NCBI RefSeq assembly: GCF_014725735.1
Contig: NZ_CP061368.1
Location: forward strand, 145,001 to 209,000
DNA: 64,000 nucleotides
Reading direction: 5' to 3'
Source of the DNA: Wenzhouxiangella sp. AB-CW3
Lineage (GTDB): Bacteria; Pseudomonadota; Gammaproteobacteria; Xanthomonadales; Wenzhouxiangellaceae
This document shows positions 28,049 to 36,482 of this stretch, one piece after another. Position numbers and translations under genes: made by a program. Under the pieces are notes generated by a model. The model ran no database searches, was not told where the DNA came from, and saw only the letters and a list, made by a program, of their open reading frames with translations. The first letter of the stretch is position 1. Every line of letters starts with the position of its first letter.

Positions 28049-29194
28049 TCAGCCTTCGGGTTGGTTGATCGCGTCGAGTACCCGCGCGACGGTTTCTTCG
28101 AGTTCGGGTATCCAGCGCAGCACGATGACCAGGTCGTTTTCTTCGTCCACGTAGATAAAGTTTCCGCCGAATCCGGCCGCCCAGTAGGCACTTTCGGGTG
28201 CCTGCGGGATGCGCTCGCGGTCGGTGTTGAGCCACCACAGGTAACCGTAGTCGGGCCGATCGGCCACCGGCTGGGCCAGGGTGTCGATCCAGTCGGCGGA
28301 GAATACACGCTGGTCGTCCCAGCCACCCCGGCGCTTGAACAGCAGACCAAACCGGGCCATGTCCTCGGTGCTGATGAACATTCCACCACCGAAGTGCCCG
28401 CCACCGGACACCGACTGCATGTGCTGACCGTCGAGCTCGACCCAGGAGTTGTGATAGCCGTGCCAGCGCCAGCTCGGCGAGGCTCCGATGGGGTCCATGA
28501 TGCGCTCGCGCAGTACCACGGGAAGCGGCTCGCGCATGACCTGCAGCAGGGAATAGGCCAGCAGGTTGACGCGCACATCGTTGTACTTGTAGCGGCTGCC
28601 GGGAGCCTGCAGTTCACGATTGGGCCAGTCGGCCGGGTCATCGCCCTCGGGGCGATCGGCCCAGTCGGGGACATCCCATAACGTGCCCTCCCACTCTGAA
28701 GTCTGTTGCAGCAGGTGGTGCCAGGTGATCGCGCTGTTGTGCGGCCCGGCGAAATGATCTTCCTGCACGGTACGCCCCACCGGCTCGTCCAGGTCGATAA
28801 TGGCGCCGTCGTCCAGCGCCAGTGCGGCCACGGTGCTCAGGAAACTCTTGGCCACGCTGAAGACCATGTCGGCACGGTCCAGATCGCCCCAGCTCGCGGC
28901 GATGTAGCCGTTGCGGATGATCATGCCGCTGTCACCCGCGCGCGGTCGGGTCGGGCCCAGAATGCGGAAATCCGGTTCCCGCGGGGCAAAATGGTTGTAG
29001 ATCATCTTGTAGAGATCCGACGGATCGGTGTCGGCCTGCGACCGTGCCCAGGCAACCGCCTCGTCAAGCCCGTCCGGGTCGAACCCCAGTTCCGAGGCCG
29101 GGCGCTGCTCCCAGTAGTCACGTTCGGGGAAGTAGTCATCGGACTGAACGGCGCTGGTGGCAAGCAGCAGGGCAAGGGGTAACCATCGCGGCAT
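28049..29194 (-). CDS. Serine hydrolase of the beta-lactamase (class C/esterase) family
   Basis: A 381-residue exported protein of the beta-lactamase-like serine hydrolase family (Pfam Beta-lactamase, COG1680). A short signal peptide (LPLALLLATSAVQS) is followed by the catalytic SxxK in FSVAKSFLS, a YKYND motif equivalent to Tyr-x-Asn, and GGHFGGG near the third motif. Members include esterases, D-aminopeptidases and penicillin-binding-like proteins; true beta-lactamase activity is not implied. ATG 29194 starts the signal peptide. It diverges from the M28 peptidase gene across a 220-bp gap. Confidence 0.84.
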   Translation of the reverse strand: MPRWLPLALLLATSAVQSDDYFPERDYWEQRPASELGFDPDGLDEAVAWARSQADTDPSDLYKMIYNHFAPREPDFRILGPTRPRAGDSGMIIRNGYIAASWGDLDRADMVFSVAKSFLSTVAALALDDGAIIDLDEPVGRTVQEDHFAGPHNSAITWHHLLQQTSEWEGTLWDVPDWADRPEGDDPADWPNRELQAPGSRYKYNDVRVNLLAYSLLQVMREPLPVVLRERIMDPIGASPSWRWHGYHNSWVELDGQHMQSVSGGGHFGGGMFISTEDMARFGLLFKRRGGWDDQRVFSADWIDTLAQPVADRPDYGYLWWLNTDRERIPQAPESAYWAAGFGGNFIYVDEENDLVIVLRWIPELEETVARVLDAINQPEG

Positions 29195-29414
29195 GTCGGG
29201 TCTCCTGCATTGTCGGAATCGGCAATGATTGTATCGGGTCGAGCGCGACCGTGCCGGGAGCCACCGGGCGGGTTCGGTTGACCTGCCCTTCCCGATGGCA
29301 TACATTCTGGCCCGGTCTGTCCTCTTGCTTGCCGCTCCCAAAGCAGAGCCTGCGCGCCTGCCTGGCTTGCCGGGACTCCCTCACCATCTATCCACCCATC
29401 CAAAAGAAGCCTGA

Positions 29415-31028
29415 ATGATGTCGCGTGTTTTCAATGTTGTGTTCCTGGCCGGTCTGCTGGTGTCGGCATTCCACGTCGCTCCGGTGGCCGTGACCGAGGC
29501 AAGCGCCGAGCCGGTCGATCTGGACAAGGTTTCCCGGATTCGCCAGGAGGGCCTGCACCGCTCCCGGGTCATGGAGACCCTCACCCACCTGACCGATCAC
29601 ATTGGCCCACGACTGACTGGCTCGCCGGCCATGTCCGAGGCCAACCAGTGGACGCTTGACCGCCTGGAAGAGTGGGGCCTGGAAAATGCCCGCCTGGAAG
29701 GCTTTGAATTCGGCCATGGCTGGTCATTCGATTACGTGTCCGTACACATGACCGCACCGCGCCAGCAGCCGCTGATTGCCTACCCCCGGGCCTGGACGCC
29801 GGGCACCGAACAGCCGGTGACCGGGCCGGTGGTCCGCGTGTCGCTGACCGACGAAGACGAGCTCGAGGAGGCGCGCGGCACGCTGGAAGGAAAGATCGTG
29901 CTGATGGACGATCCGCGCGACCCGGCGGATCGCATGGATCCGAGCGTTCACCGTCACGACGACGACACGCTGTCAGACATCGTCGATTTCCCGATTCCCC
30001 AGGAGGGTCCCGGTTGGGACCGTTCGGAGTGGGCCCGCCGGGCGGCGTTTCGCGAAGAGCTACACGAGTTCCTGGTCGAGGAAGGCGTGGCCGCGACCAT
30101 CCATGTCAGCTCCTGGGATCACGGTATCGTGCGGGTGACGGGCGGTGCCGGCCATGGCGTGGATGCCAACCCCGGTGTGCCGTCGTTGCAGATGGCCGCC
30201 GAGCACTTCAACCTGCTCTCGCGCCTGGTCGCCGACGAGCAGGAGGTGGAAGTCCGTGTCCATGTGCGTGCGCAGTTCCACGAGGAAGACACCCAGGCCT
30301 ACAACACCATTGCCGAGATTCCGGGCCGGGGCCGCGCCGGGCGCGAGATCGTCATGGCCGGCGCCCATCTGGACTCCTGGCATGCCGGGCAGGGTGCGAC
30401 CGACAACGCCAGCGGCGTGGCCGTGGTCATGGAGGCCGCCCGCATCCTCCAGGCGCTTGAAGTCCAGCCGCGCCGCACCATCCGCTTTGCCCTCTGGAGT
30501 GGTGAAGAGCAGGGCCTGCTGGGCAGTCGTGACTATGTCGAGCGCCACATTGCCACGCGGCCCGAACATACCGACGAAGAGCAACTCGCCCTGCCGGAGC
30601 GTTTCCGCGAACCGACCTGGCCGATCGAGCCGCTACGGGGCCATGGACAGCATGTGGCCTACTTCAACTTCGATAACGGCAGCGGGCGCATCCGGGGCAT
30701 CCACGCCGAGGAAAACGTCGCAGCCGCCGAGGTGTTCCGGGCCTGGCTGGAACCGCTGCACGATCTGGATGCCGACACGGTCACCCTGCGTCGCACCGGC
30801 AGCACCGACCACGTGCCCTTCGACCGGGTGGGCGTACCCGGCTTTCAGTTCATCCAGGATCGGCTCGACTACTTCGGGCGCACCCACCACACGCACCTGG
30901 ACACCCGCGAGTACGTCCGCCGCGAAGACCTGATGCAATCCGCCGTGGTCCTCGCCAGCTTCCTCTACCACGCCGCCATGCGCGACGAGCCACTGCCACG
31001 CATGCCCATCCCGCAAGAACCGGAGTAG
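29415..31028 (+). CDS. Secreted M28-family metallopeptidase with PA domain
   Basis: A 537-residue exported aminopeptidase-like protein. A signal peptide (about residues 1-31) precedes the M28 N-terminal region, an inserted PA-like domain (about 110-250) and the zinc-binding core. Metal ligands are visible as His318 (AHLDSW) and Asp330 (GATDNASG), Glu364/365 (SGEEQG) and a C-terminal His in HHTHLDT. M28 peptidases release N-terminal amino acids using two zinc ions. The start may be ATG 29415 or 29418. The stop is followed by a perfect hairpin at 31049-31081. Confidence 0.9.
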   Translation: MMSRVFNVVFLAGLLVSAFHVAPVAVTEASAEPVDLDKVSRIRQEGLHRSRVMETLTHLTDHIGPRLTGSPAMSEANQWTLDRLEEWGLENARLEGFEFGHGWSFDYVSVHMTAPRQQPLIAYPRAWTPGTEQPVTGPVVRVSLTDEDELEEARGTLEGKIVLMDDPRDPADRMDPSVHRHDDDTLSDIVDFPIPQEGPGWDRSEWARRAAFREELHEFLVEEGVAATIHVSSWDHGIVRVTGGAGHGVDANPGVPSLQMAAEHFNLLSRLVADEQEVEVRVHVRAQFHEEDTQAYNTIAEIPGRGRAGREIVMAGAHLDSWHAGQGATDNASGVAVVMEAARILQALEVQPRRTIRFALWSGEEQGLLGSRDYVERHIATRPEHTDEEQLALPERFREPTWPIEPLRGHGQHVAYFNFDNGSGRIRGIHAEENVAAAEVFRAWLEPLHDLDADTVTLRRTGSTDHVPFDRVGVPGFQFIQDRLDYFGRTHHTHLDTREYVRREDLMQSAVVLASFLYHAAMRDEPLPRMPIPQEPE

Positions 31029-31048
31029 CGTGAATCCCATTCACTGAT

Positions 31049-31081
31049 GTGGGTCGCATTCAGCGGTTGAATGCGACCCAC
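31049..31081 (+). repeat. Perfect 14-bp hairpin related to the dispersed repeat
   Basis: Arms GTGGGTCGCATTCA and its exact complement enclose a 5-base loop, 20 bp after the peptidase stop. There is no T-run, so it is not a classic intrinsic terminator. The arm plus loop agrees with the inner end of the element at 15936-16216 at 16 of 19 positions, suggesting a common repeat family. It may still stabilise the 3' end of the peptidase transcript. Confidence 0.6.
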
Positions 31082-31174
31082 CGATCCGCCGTTTCAAACG
31101 TGGTAGCTTGTGTCGTTGGGACGGCGCTTTTTGCCTTGTTGAATTGATACTTTGAGCGGTTGGGGACATCAGGG

Positions 31175-32839
31175 ATGGATGGAAGTGTGCGAGTGGGTGG
31201 CCAGCGCACCAGGATTGTGGCCTGGTCGCTGGTGCTGGTAGTGGCGGTTTTGGTTCTGCTGGTCAGAATGTTTCCGCCGATTCCCGGTACGCTGGCGGTG
31301 GCCGAGCCGGTCGACGGTGACGGAAATACCGGTTACGTGTACCTGGCGGGGCAGTGGTATGACCTGGACGGCCATCCGTTGCCGACAACCCGGGATCAGG
31401 AGCTCAGTCCGCGCATGCTGGCACCACTGCGGGGTGGTGACCTGCTGGTGTCGCATTCGAACCGGTCGCTGTGGCGGTGCCGGGCAGGCCTGATCGATTG
31501 TCGACCCTGGGCTAAGGATCTGGACCTCGGACATCGTTTCCAGGCGGTCGAAATGGATGACGGACATGTTGTCCTGCTCTCTCTCGGCCCGGACAGGCTG
31601 TATCTGCTCGACGCCGCTGGAGAAAAGCTCGATAGCCGCTCGTTGCAGAGTTCGCGAACCAGTCTGACGCGGCGGGGCCAGGATGTCTTTCTGTCAGTTG
31701 GCAGCCCAAGGCAGGTCCGCTCCATGACAGTCTCAAACGGCCGTTTTGGCGAGCCCGAAACCATGCTCGATCTGTCCGAGCGCTCACCCGTCAGCGGCTA
31801 CGACCTTCCGCATCGGCTAAGGCGCGTGGGTGAGCATTGGTGGCTCGGTTTGCTCAATCGGGCCGATCGCATTCGGTTTGCGGTGCTGGATGATGACTGG
31901 GAACTGATCGACACCCATGCGGTGCGAGTCGATGGAAGAATCACCGACTGGTCTGTCGATGATCAGGGCCAGCTGCTGTTAGCCAGCAATCGGCACAAGC
32001 TCTTTCGCCACGATCTTTCCAGCAGGCAGAGCACATTGCTGTTTCAGGGAGACGCGAGCCTGGTGATCAGGCTCCACGACAACTTCGTCGTGATCATGGT
32101 CGCGCTCTTGCTGCTCCTGTCGATCGGGATGTTTGCCCTGGTGATACGGGCAAAGTTGCACATGGAACCCATGACCACGAAAGTCCGGGAGTCTCTCCGC
32201 GAAAGCCTGAAGACGCTTGATGCCGAAGGCATCGCCTCGATGCAGCACGATGGGCCCGTCTGGTTAAGTGCGGGCAAAAAGGTCAGCCGCAGGCGGCGCT
32301 GGACGAAATGGCAGTGGAAGCTGGCGCCCGTCTGGGTGGGGGCGACCCTGGTCTTCGCTGTCCTCATTGTTTCGAGGGTGTACGAACAATCCGAGTCTGT
32401 GCTCGGCGCCGGAATCCTGGTCATCTCGATGATTTTCCTGACCATTCAGGGGCTGGTGGAGAGCAAGAGGGATTACGACAACAGTCAATACGAACCAGGC
32501 GTACAGGGCCAGGCTCTGCTGTTGCAGGATCCGGCCGGCAGAGTGCGTCGATACGCCGGCAGTGATCTACTGTTCGATGGCGACACGGTGCTGGCCGGGC
32601 AAACGGTGATCAGGCTTTTCGAACAACATGTGAAGATGAGTTCGTCGACCTTGCACGATAGACGTTTTCTGTATGAACCGGCCAAGTCTCAGATCAGTCT
32701 GCAGCCAGTGCTCGAGGCGGCGACCGTGGTTACCTCTTGGGCACTGCACAGGGAAGCGTCGCGACGCAGGGGCAACCGCTGGCTGACCTGGGTCGTGATT
32801 GCATCGATGTTTGCCGTGCCGTTTACGAGTTTCCTTTAG
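31175..32839 (+). CDS. Multipass membrane protein with extracytoplasmic beta domain
   Basis: A 554-residue protein I do not recognise. An N-terminal anchor (VAWSLVLVVAVLVLLVRMF) is followed by about 270 residues of repeating short strands (for example LLVSHSNRSLWRCRAG, DGHVVLLSLGPDRLYLLDAAG) that resemble a beta-propeller. At least three further helices follow (VIMVALLLLLSIGMFALVI, GATLVFAVLIVS, VLGAGILVISMIFLTIQGL), then a cytoplasmic stretch and a final C-terminal helix. ATG 31175 is preferred over an upstream TTG at 31160. The gene is not clearly in an operon. Confidence 0.62.
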   Translation: MDGSVRVGGQRTRIVAWSLVLVVAVLVLLVRMFPPIPGTLAVAEPVDGDGNTGYVYLAGQWYDLDGHPLPTTRDQELSPRMLAPLRGGDLLVSHSNRSLWRCRAGLIDCRPWAKDLDLGHRFQAVEMDDGHVVLLSLGPDRLYLLDAAGEKLDSRSLQSSRTSLTRRGQDVFLSVGSPRQVRSMTVSNGRFGEPETMLDLSERSPVSGYDLPHRLRRVGEHWWLGLLNRADRIRFAVLDDDWELIDTHAVRVDGRITDWSVDDQGQLLLASNRHKLFRHDLSSRQSTLLFQGDASLVIRLHDNFVVIMVALLLLLSIGMFALVIRAKLHMEPMTTKVRESLRESLKTLDAEGIASMQHDGPVWLSAGKKVSRRRRWTKWQWKLAPVWVGATLVFAVLIVSRVYEQSESVLGAGILVISMIFLTIQGLVESKRDYDNSQYEPGVQGQALLLQDPAGRVRRYAGSDLLFDGDTVLAGQTVIRLFEQHVKMSSSTLHDRRFLYEPAKSQISLQPVLEAATVVTSWALHREASRRRGNRWLTWVVIASMFAVPFTSFL

Positions 32840-32854
32840 CCGGTCTGTGCCCGG

Positions 32855-33808
32855 TCATGACCTCGCCCTCGCCTTGCGCCGGCGCTTGCTGGCGGCGAAG
32901 GCAATGCCCTGGGCGTTGAGGTCGATGTCGAGTTTCAGGTGCGACCAGATGTTCGGGTCGCGCCCGAGGCTGCCCATGCCATCGAGCAGGCCGGCAAAAT
33001 AGTCGGCCAGTCGTGCCCGGCAGTAAGCCTCCAGCGCCTCGTCGGGCTGGTCGCTGTTTTCGGCGTCGTCACGCAATCGCTCGGCAAACTCCAGGTGCCG
33101 TAGCAACTGGCCGGCGGCCACTTCGATATCGGTGACCGCGCCAAAGTGGGTGGGAAAGATGCAGCTCGGCTGTTCGGCCACCAGCCTGCGGATGGACTCG
33201 CGCGCCAGCTCCGGCTCGAAGTCCGTCGGGCTGGTCGAGGGAAAGGCGAAGGTGCCCTCGCCCTGGAGTGCCGGATAAACCAGTCCGAACGCGTCGCCGG
33301 AAAAGATCGCGCCCGAGGCGCTGTCGACTATGCAGAAATGATGGTTGGCATGCCCGCGCGTGTGCAGAAAGCGCAATTCGCGACTGCCCAGTTGCAGCGT
33401 CTCCTCGTCTTCCATGACCTGTACCCGGTCCGCGGCCACCGGCTCGATCTGGCCGTAGAGGCGCTCGAACTCGGCCTGCCCGTAGACCGCCGAAGCACTG
33501 GCAACCAGCTTCGACGGGTCGATCACGTGCGGCGCGGCGCGCGGATGAGCCACCACCGTGGCATTCGGGCAGGCCCGGGCCAGGGCCGAGGTGCCGCCGG
33601 CGTGGTCAAGATGCACATGCGTGATGATCAGGTACTCCACCTGCTCGGGCGCAAGCCCCTGGTCGGCCAGCGCCGCCAGGAGCAGGGGCACGGCCTCGTT
33701 GGTGTTGTTGTCGACAAAAGCCGCCCGATCGCCGTCAATGATCAGGTAAGCGGCGGCCACCTCGGGTAGCCCGAGGTAGTGGGTATCGATGGTGTGAATG
33801 CCGTTCAT
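32855..33808 (-). CDS. Metallo-beta-lactamase-fold hydrolase
   Basis: A 317-residue MBL-fold enzyme with the metal ligands THVHLDHAG (motif 2, about residues 69-77), the TRGHANHH and SGDAFG motifs and a terminal PTHFG. The order and spacing fit glyoxalase II-like or COG0491-type hydrolases. The final 80 residues form an added helical domain ending in a lysine/arginine-rich tail (ASKRRRKARARS). ATG 33808 follows GGGAG at good spacing. The substrate is not predictable from sequence. Confidence 0.88.
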   Translation of the reverse strand: MNGIHTIDTHYLGLPEVAAAYLIIDGDRAAFVDNNTNEAVPLLLAALADQGLAPEQVEYLIITHVHLDHAGGTSALARACPNATVVAHPRAAPHVIDPSKLVASASAVYGQAEFERLYGQIEPVAADRVQVMEDEETLQLGSRELRFLHTRGHANHHFCIVDSASGAIFSGDAFGLVYPALQGEGTFAFPSTSPTDFEPELARESIRRLVAEQPSCIFPTHFGAVTDIEVAAGQLLRHLEFAERLRDDAENSDQPDEALEAYCRARLADYFAGLLDGMGSLGRDPNIWSHLKLDIDLNAQGIAFAASKRRRKARARS

Positions 33809-33868
33809 CTTGTCTCCCAGGCAATGGCTCAATCAGCAGCCCATGCTGACCGCAGGAAGCAACCTGCT

Positions 33869-34171
33869 TCAGTTGGCACGCTGCTCTTTCCACGGACGAA
33901 TGCGGGCAAGTGTCGATTCAAGCTCTTCCCGCGCCTTTTCAGTATCACAAGCTACCTGGGCGCGCAGCCAGTAGCCGTCGGAAAGCCCGAAAAAACGGCA
34001 AAGGCGCAAATCCGTGTCCGCGGTGATGGTACGGCGACCCTTGACGATTTCGCCGATGCGTTGGGCGGGCACACCAATTTCCTTGGCCAATCGGTACTGA
34101 CTAATGCCCATGGGCTTGAGAAAGTCCTCCAGCAATAGTTCGCCGGGGGTTACTGGATCCAATCGTTTCAT
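33869..34171 (-). CDS. higA: HigA-type antitoxin
   Basis: A 100-residue XRE-family antitoxin of the HigA group. The N-terminus VTPGELLLEDFLKPMGIS and the helix-turn-helix QYRLAKEIGVPAQRIGEIVKG are characteristic. It is the second gene of the pair, overlapping the toxin gene by one base (TGATG). This toxin-first order is usual for HigBA. It would bind its toxin and repress the operon through the repeats at 34474-34504. Confidence 0.9.
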   Translation of the reverse strand: MKRLDPVTPGELLLEDFLKPMGISQYRLAKEIGVPAQRIGEIVKGRRTITADTDLRLCRFFGLSDGYWLRAQVACDTEKAREELESTLARIRPWKEQRAN

Positions 34172-34461
34172 CAGGCACCTGACTGGTGATAGTCGACGAT
34201 TTCCACTTCCTCTGCCCCTGAGCGTGTCCAGCGAAAGCAGAGTCGGTACTGGTCATTGATTCGTATGCTGTACTGTCCGGCACGATCGCCCTTAAGGGAT
34301 TCATGACGATTGCCCGGCGGAACCCGGAAATCATCCAGCCGGGCGGACACTTCCAGTTGCCGCAGCTTTCGCAAGGCAACGCGCTCAAACTGGATGAACC
34401 GTCGAACTCGATGACCGGATGCCAATCGCTCCGTGTCGCGGCACTGGAAAGAACGAATCAT
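34171..34461 (-). CDS. higB: HigB-type toxin (RelE/ParE superfamily)
   Basis: A 96-residue ribosome-dependent mRNA interferase of the HigB group. It shows the family pattern: MIRSFQCRDTERLASG, LRKLRQLEVSARLDDFRVPP, and a C-terminal QYSIRINDQYRLCFRW followed by VEIVDYH. Length and gene order agree with a complete module. In-frame starts further upstream are not needed. Confidence 0.9.
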   Translation of the reverse strand: MIRSFQCRDTERLASGHRVRRFIQFERVALRKLRQLEVSARLDDFRVPPGNRHESLKGDRAGQYSIRINDQYRLCFRWTRSGAEEVEIVDYHQSGA

Positions 34462-34473
34462 GCAACCCGACCA

Positions 34474-34504
34474 TAACGCCAGGCGTTAATAACGTCAAGC
34501 GTTA
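34474..34504 (-). promoter_or_regulatory. Paired palindromic operators of higBA
   Basis: Two near-identical inverted repeats, TAACGCCAGGCGTTA (34474-34488) and TAACGTCAAGCGTTA (34490-34504), lie side by side with a 16-bp period just upstream of higB. Tandem sites of this kind fit autoregulation by two HigA dimers. Confidence 0.75.
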
Positions 34505-34600
34505 CTATACGAGCGCCGCGCGGCCCAACAAGCCGGCGCGCAGACGGCCCCGGCGGATGTTTGAGGCGTCATCCGGATCAGCGTGCTTGTACGTCCTGTC

Positions 34601-34620
34601 TCCATACGATACCGTATGGA
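34601..34620. promoter_or_regulatory. Perfect palindrome upstream of the hotdog gene
   Basis: TCCATACG-N4-CGTATGGA is an exact 8-bp-arm inverted repeat, 37 bp before the DUF4442 gene start. It is unlike the higBA repeats. It could be an operator, or a bidirectional hairpin between the divergent units. Confidence 0.4.
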
Positions 34621-34656
34621 AAGAGAGTCTTGCGCCTGATGCGCCATGAGGAAGCC

Positions 34657-35130
34657 ATGCCGGAATCCAATTACCTGATTGATCTTTACAGGCGCTGCAC
34701 ACGCTGGCCTTTCGGCCAGGGGCTGTTTTCGAGGTTGTTTGCCCGCAAGGCGCCGTACTTTGCCACCATCCGGCCGCGCGTGACCGAGCTGCGGCCCAAC
34801 TTCTGCGAAGTGCATTTTGCCAAGCGCCGCCGGGTGGAAAACCATATCGGCACGGTCCACGTCATTGCCATCTGCAATGCCCTGGAAATGGCCATGGGCG
34901 GGCTGGCCGAAGCCACCATCCCGAAACATCTGCGCTGGATTCCGCGCGGCATGCAAGTTGACTACACGGCCAAGGCCGATTCCGACATCCGCGTGACCGC
35001 CGAGACCCGTCCGGAAGATTGGCAGCCCGGCGATCTCCCGGTCCGGGTCACCGCTTACCGCGCCGATGGCACCGTGGTGGTGCAGGGCACCATCATGCTT
35101 TACGTATCGGAGAAGCCGCCGAAGTCCTGA
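34657..35130 (+). CDS. DUF4442 hotdog-fold thioesterase-like protein
   Basis: A 157-residue protein matching DUF4442, a hotdog-fold family related to acyl-CoA thioesterases. The segment NHIGTVHVIAICNALEMAMG (about residues 64-83) is the central hotdog helix region. The start ATG at 34657 is preceded by GAGGAAG; ATG 34639 in frame is an alternative. It diverges from higBA. Its 3' end overlaps the 3' end of the opposite-strand hydrolase by 38 bp. No direct catalytic residue can be assigned. Confidence 0.78.
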   Translation: MPESNYLIDLYRRCTRWPFGQGLFSRLFARKAPYFATIRPRVTELRPNFCEVHFAKRRRVENHIGTVHVIAICNALEMAMGGLAEATIPKHLRWIPRGMQVDYTAKADSDIRVTAETRPEDWQPGDLPVRVTAYRADGTVVVQGTIMLYVSEKPPKS

Positions 35131-36376
35131 GCCAGTGCTGAAGTTGCCGCAGCACGCGCCGGCGACTCATCAGGTCTACGTGGCCGCTGCGGCGTACCAC
35201 CAACTGATGTTCGGGCAAAGCCGGTACCTGTCTTTCCGGCCTGTCGTGCTGCCCCAGGGCGCTGGGCACCGGCACCAGGCCATCGCCGATGGTCAGCGAT
35301 CGCAGGGAATCGGCACGCCGGTCCAGGGTGGCCGCGACCATATAGTGACGAACATGGTCGGCGTGGACGACCGGCTGGCGATTATCATCTCCCGGTTCGA
35401 AACGGTCGCGGTCCTGCCAGTCTTCCCGGCACAGGTTGCCGAAGCGCAGGTCGGTGATGCCGGCCGAGCGCAATCGACCCAGGCGTGCAAATGGTGCGCT
35501 GTAGGGGCTGACGCCCAGCAGGCGGTCGAGCCGGTGTCCGATGCGTTCCAGCGGCGCGCCATGATGCGGGCTGCCCAGGCAGATGATGCTCGAGAGCGGA
35601 TTGACCCAGTCGCGGCCCTCCAGGGTGGCATGATGACTGGCGCTGCGCGCGATCAGTCCGCCCATGCTGTGCCCCAGCAGAACGATCTCCTCGACCGGCT
35701 CCGGCCAGATCTCGATCAGACGCTGCAGCTTTTCGGCCAGTTCGGCACCATTGGCCGAGATATGCCGGCCGCTGTTGTAGCGCAGGTACACCGGTGTGTA
35801 GCCATGGCTTTCGGCCAGTGTCCGCGGCAGACTGACATCGCCGTCAGGCTTCACCCAGCAGGCCTCGTTCAGGCACAGCCCGTGCAGGCTGACCAGCAGC
35901 TTTCGACCGGCCTGTCGCGCCAGTTCATCGGGCAGGCCCGAGTCCAGGTCCACTGCCATGCCGTCGACAAGAAAACCCATGTCGATGGCCAGCGGGTTAG
36001 CGCCGGCTTCCAGGTGGTCACCCAGTATGCCGTTGAGCACGCTCAGCAGATGTTCGCGGCCAATGCGCGTCTGGCCCAGCGGCACGGCCGGGGCAAAGCG
36101 GCCCAGCACCAGCCCGGCACCGCTGCCGGCCACGCCCGCAATGGTACGGACGGATCGATAGACCAGCCCGGTGATTCCGCGCGTGGTCCCGGCCACCGGC
36201 GACCCCACTGGAAGCGATACACGGGCAATCGTGTGGTGAAGCTGCTCGACCACCCGGCTGACCTCCACCACGCCATCGGCGGCCAGCAGGCACAGGCCGC
36301 GCAGGTCGGAAGGAGCCAGGTCAGCGCCGGGAGAACTCATCGGTAGCGCTCTTGATGCAGGAGATTCATCATACAT
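35093..36376 (-). CDS. Alpha/beta hydrolase (PGAP1/lipase-like)
   Basis: A predicted hydrolase of about 427 residues with the nucleophile elbow LLGHSMGGLIARSA in the middle of the protein and an upstream oxyanion segment LLVSLHGLCLNEACW. A candidate acid lies in the GDGLVPVPSA region and a histidine in the last 40 residues (VRRSGHVDLM). About 100 N-terminal residues contain a glycine-rich hydrophobic stretch that may be a membrane association segment. The exact start is uncertain (36376 or 36340). No clear Shine-Dalgarno decides it. Substrate unknown. Confidence 0.72.
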   Translation of the reverse strand: MYDESPASRALPMSSPGADLAPSDLRGLCLLAADGVVEVSRVVEQLHHTIARVSLPVGSPVAGTTRGITGLVYRSVRTIAGVAGSGAGLVLGRFAPAVPLGQTRIGREHLLSVLNGILGDHLEAGANPLAIDMGFLVDGMAVDLDSGLPDELARQAGRKLLVSLHGLCLNEACWVKPDGDVSLPRTLAESHGYTPVYLRYNSGRHISANGAELAEKLQRLIEIWPEPVEEIVLLGHSMGGLIARSASHHATLEGRDWVNPLSSIICLGSPHHGAPLERIGHRLDRLLGVSPYSAPFARLGRLRSAGITDLRFGNLCREDWQDRDRFEPGDDNRQPVVHADHVRHYMVAATLDRRADSLRSLTIGDGLVPVPSALGQHDRPERQVPALPEHQLVVRRSGHVDLMSRRRVLRQLQHWLRTSAASPIRKA

Positions 36377-36482
36377 CGTTCCGGGTGGGGTCGAACGTGT
36401 TGTTGCACGGCACAGTGCCTTGCACATCGACTGTTACAGTACCGGTTTTACTCATCACGAATGTTGCAAGGAGCGGCACATC

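Noticed and set aside
31049-31081. Rho-independent terminator
   Set aside because: The stem is perfect, but no T-run follows it.
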